A stretch of DNA of 7,789 nt from an uncultured Alphaproteobacteria bacterium. Lineage in GTDB: Bacteria; Pseudomonadota; Alphaproteobacteria; Rickettsiales; Midichloriaceae. The stretch covers positions 1-7,789 of the forward strand of contig CAIOSF010000066.1 of NCBI GenBank assembly GCA_903860855.1, written 5' to 3'. Of this stretch, positions 6,568-7,789 are shown piece after piece (positions within the stretch are counted from its first letter, which is position 1; every line of letters starts with the position of its first letter). Both the position numbers and the translations under genes were made by a program. The notes under the pieces were generated by a model, which was given only the letters and a program-made list of their open reading frames with translations, made no database searches and was not told the DNA's origin.

Positions 6568-6596
6568 TTGCTTAAAAATATTGAATGATTTATAAT
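6568..6596 (+). promoter_or_regulatory. Orphan plus-strand promoter-like sequence in the 6477-6789 spacer
   Basis: TTGCTT (6568-6573) and a perfect TATAAT (6591-6596) are 17 bp apart, pointing into a 313-nt spacer with no open frame of note. Downstream, CGTCAT (6611-6616) pairs with ATGACG (6649-6654), and inside it AAAAC (6618-6622) with GTTTT (6634-6638). AT-rich DNA produces such boxes by chance, so this is only a lead for a small RNA. Apart from these stem-loops and the hairpin next to priA, I see nothing else in the spacer. Confidence 0.25.
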
Positions 6597-6752
6597 TGTT
6601 CAGTAAAGGTCGTCATAAAAACCAGAGAATAAAGTTTTATAACTATAGATGACGCCAACTATGGATAACATTTTGTATTAATGAATATGCCACTCCCTAC
6701 CTATATAGAAATTCTCAATACAAGGCTAATGAACCGAACTTGATTTCGCCAT

Positions 6753-6789
6753 ACCGAAAAATGTTCTATTGCGATAGCGTCATTTCGGT
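6753..6789. terminator. Hairpin directly after priA, possible weak terminator
   Basis: ACCGAAA (6753-6759) and TTTCGGT (6783-6789) are perfect inverted repeats, and ATG/CAT just inside (6761-6763 with 6781-6783) can extend the stem. The repeat abuts the priA stop codon (6790-6792). No clear T-run follows on either strand, so termination would be inefficient or factor-assisted. Confidence 0.3.
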
Positions 6790-7788
6790 TTATAAGAAAT
6801 TGTAAGGGTCTATATCAATCTTTAACTTAAAGCTTCTTGGTATGTTGATGCCCTGCAACCACTGACCAATCAGCCCTTGGAGCGAAATGCTCTTAGCTGC
6901 TCTGATTATAAATCTATACCTATAAAATTTCCTAATTTTGGCTATAGGAGCAGGTGAAGGTCCCATAATATACAGATCGTTAGAGGCAAATCGCGGCATG
7001 GCTGGGATCATAGTGTCCCTAAACCATTGCAAAAGTTTATGCTCATCTGTGCTGCTGATCATGATTGCAGCCAACTTGCTAAATGGCGGCATGTCAGCAC
7101 CTTGTCTATTGCTCATTTCCAAGGCATAAAATTGTTTGCTATCCGTTTTGAATATAGTGTCTAACACTGGGTTTTTGATATCGTTCGTTTGAAGAATGAC
7201 CGCCCCCCTTCTCTCACTCCTACCAGCTCTACCCATGACTTGATGGAGAAGCTGATAGGTTCTCTCTATTGCCCTTATATCACCATTCATATAGCTCGAA
7301 ATGGCATCAATTACCACAACCAACTGTAGGCGCTCAAAATGAAGCCCCTTGGCCAACATCTGAGTCCCAATCACTATATCAACTTCATGATTCATGATTT
7401 TTGCTAAGACATCTTTCGCTTTTTTGCTATCAGACATTGTATCGCTTGTAACCAATAAAGTGCGAGCATTTGGTAAAATATTACGAGTTATTTCCTCCTC
7501 AACCTTCTCTGCCCCAACCCCTAGCAGTAACTCGTTTTCCTCCTTACCACAACCATCGCATAATGTTTTATAGGGCTTGGTGTATGGGCAATAATGACAT
7601 TTGAGATTATTGCTCCTTTTGTGATATACCAAGTGAAACGAACAATTGGGACAACAAGCTTTATATCCACAAGATGAGCACATTGATATTGGAGCGTAGC
7701 CCCTCCTATTCACAAACAGCAGGGCTTGATCACCGTCAGCTACGGTTTGCCGCAATAACTCAACTGATCTTTCATGCAGAATAGCCTT
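6790..7788 (-). CDS. priA: Primosomal protein N' (replication restart helicase PriA), C-terminal half
   Basis: PriA is a 3'-5' superfamily 2 helicase that recognises stalled forks and reloads the replicative helicase. Only the last 332 residues are in the window; the frame runs open past 7755 to the edge ('KAILHERSVELLRQ' is the usual lead-in), so the TTG at 7753-7755 is internal. Features, counted from the first codon seen: 'FVNRRGYAP' near 25-33; the zinc-binding insert with four CxxC pairs (37/40, 46/49, 64/67, 77/80); 'GTQMLAKGLHF' (141-151), helicase motif V; 'QVMGRAGR' (183-190), motif VI; then the C-terminal domain ending 'KIDIDPYNFL', as usual for the family. About half of a normal protein of 650-730 residues is missing only because of the window edge. 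The reading frame is intact and residue content is close to rickettsial homologues as I recall them. Downstream is a hairpin and the long spacer before the leucine-rich-repeat gene. Confidence 0.95.
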   Translation of the reverse strand, partial: KAILHERSVELLRQTVADGDQALLFVNRRGYAPISMCSSCGYKACCPNCSFHLVYHKRSNNLKCHYCPYTKPYKTLCDGCGKEENELLLGVGAEKVEEEITRNILPNARTLLVTSDTMSDSKKAKDVLAKIMNHEVDIVIGTQMLAKGLHFERLQLVVVIDAISSYMNGDIRAIERTYQLLHQVMGRAGRSERRGAVILQTNDIKNPVLDTIFKTDSKQFYALEMSNRQGADMPPFSKLAAIMISSTDEHKLLQWFRDTMIPAMPRFASNDLYIMGPSPAPIAKIRKFYRYRFIIRAAKSISLQGLIGQWLQGINIPRSFKLKIDIDPYNFL

Positions 7789-7789
7789 A

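Noticed and set aside
7753..7755. TTG as the start of a short PriA
   Set aside because: The frame continues to the window edge with family-typical PriA residues, so the gene is simply cut by the edge.

Overview
The window reads as chromosomal DNA of an AT-rich (roughly 38-40% GC by eye) alphaproteobacterium, most likely an obligately intracellular member of the Rickettsiales. This is an inference. It rests on the PriA sequence, the Rrf2/IscR-type protein with a C-C-C-H iron-sulfur ligand set, a decayed IS1-family element, low coding density with long AT-rich spacers, and a leucine-rich-repeat protein of the kind such bacteria often deliver into hosts. No genus can be assigned from the sequence alone.

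Layout from left to right. (1) Positions 11-457, minus: IscR-like iron-sulfur regulator, whose operon partners would lie beyond the left edge. (2) Positions 458-780: divergent regulatory region, with a good promoter (TTGCCA, 17 bp, TATAAT) driving rightward and a weaker leftward promoter carrying a possible IscR half-site. (3) Positions 781-2241, plus: sodium:solute symporter family transporter with a hairpin in its leader just before the ribosome binding site. (4) Positions 2242-2522: spacer whose left part is less AT-rich than its surroundings and open on both strands. (5) Positions 2523-2768, plus: small basic protein of 81 residues with its own promoter and ribosome binding site. (6) Positions 2868-3444, minus: wreck of an IS1-family transposase with several frameshifts and a probable internal deletion, bordered by a 40-bp perfect palindrome at 3432-3471. 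(7) Positions 3605-4867, minus: membrane acyl-CoA/acyl-lipid desaturase with all histidine boxes and an unusual helical tail of about 135 residues. (8) Positions 4992-6476, minus: protein of 494 residues with a short ribonuclease-inhibitor-type leucine-rich-repeat block and an unrecognised C-terminal two thirds. (9) Positions 6477-6789: spacer with stem-loops and a plus-strand promoter-like sequence that has no gene behind it. (10) Positions 6790-7788, minus: C-terminal half of the replication restart helicase PriA, cut by the right edge.

The genes do not form an obvious single pathway. IscR and PriA are housekeeping. The symporter and desaturase suggest solute uptake and membrane-lipid adjustment. 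The middle of the window (about 2242-3600) is an accessory, decaying stretch marked by the insertion-sequence remnant. The desaturase has its own promoter, so it and the leucine-rich-repeat gene need not be cotranscribed. I found no CRISPR array, tRNA, rRNA or defence system. The most unusual items are the desaturase tail, the leucine-rich-repeat protein and the palindrome next to the IS1 remnant.
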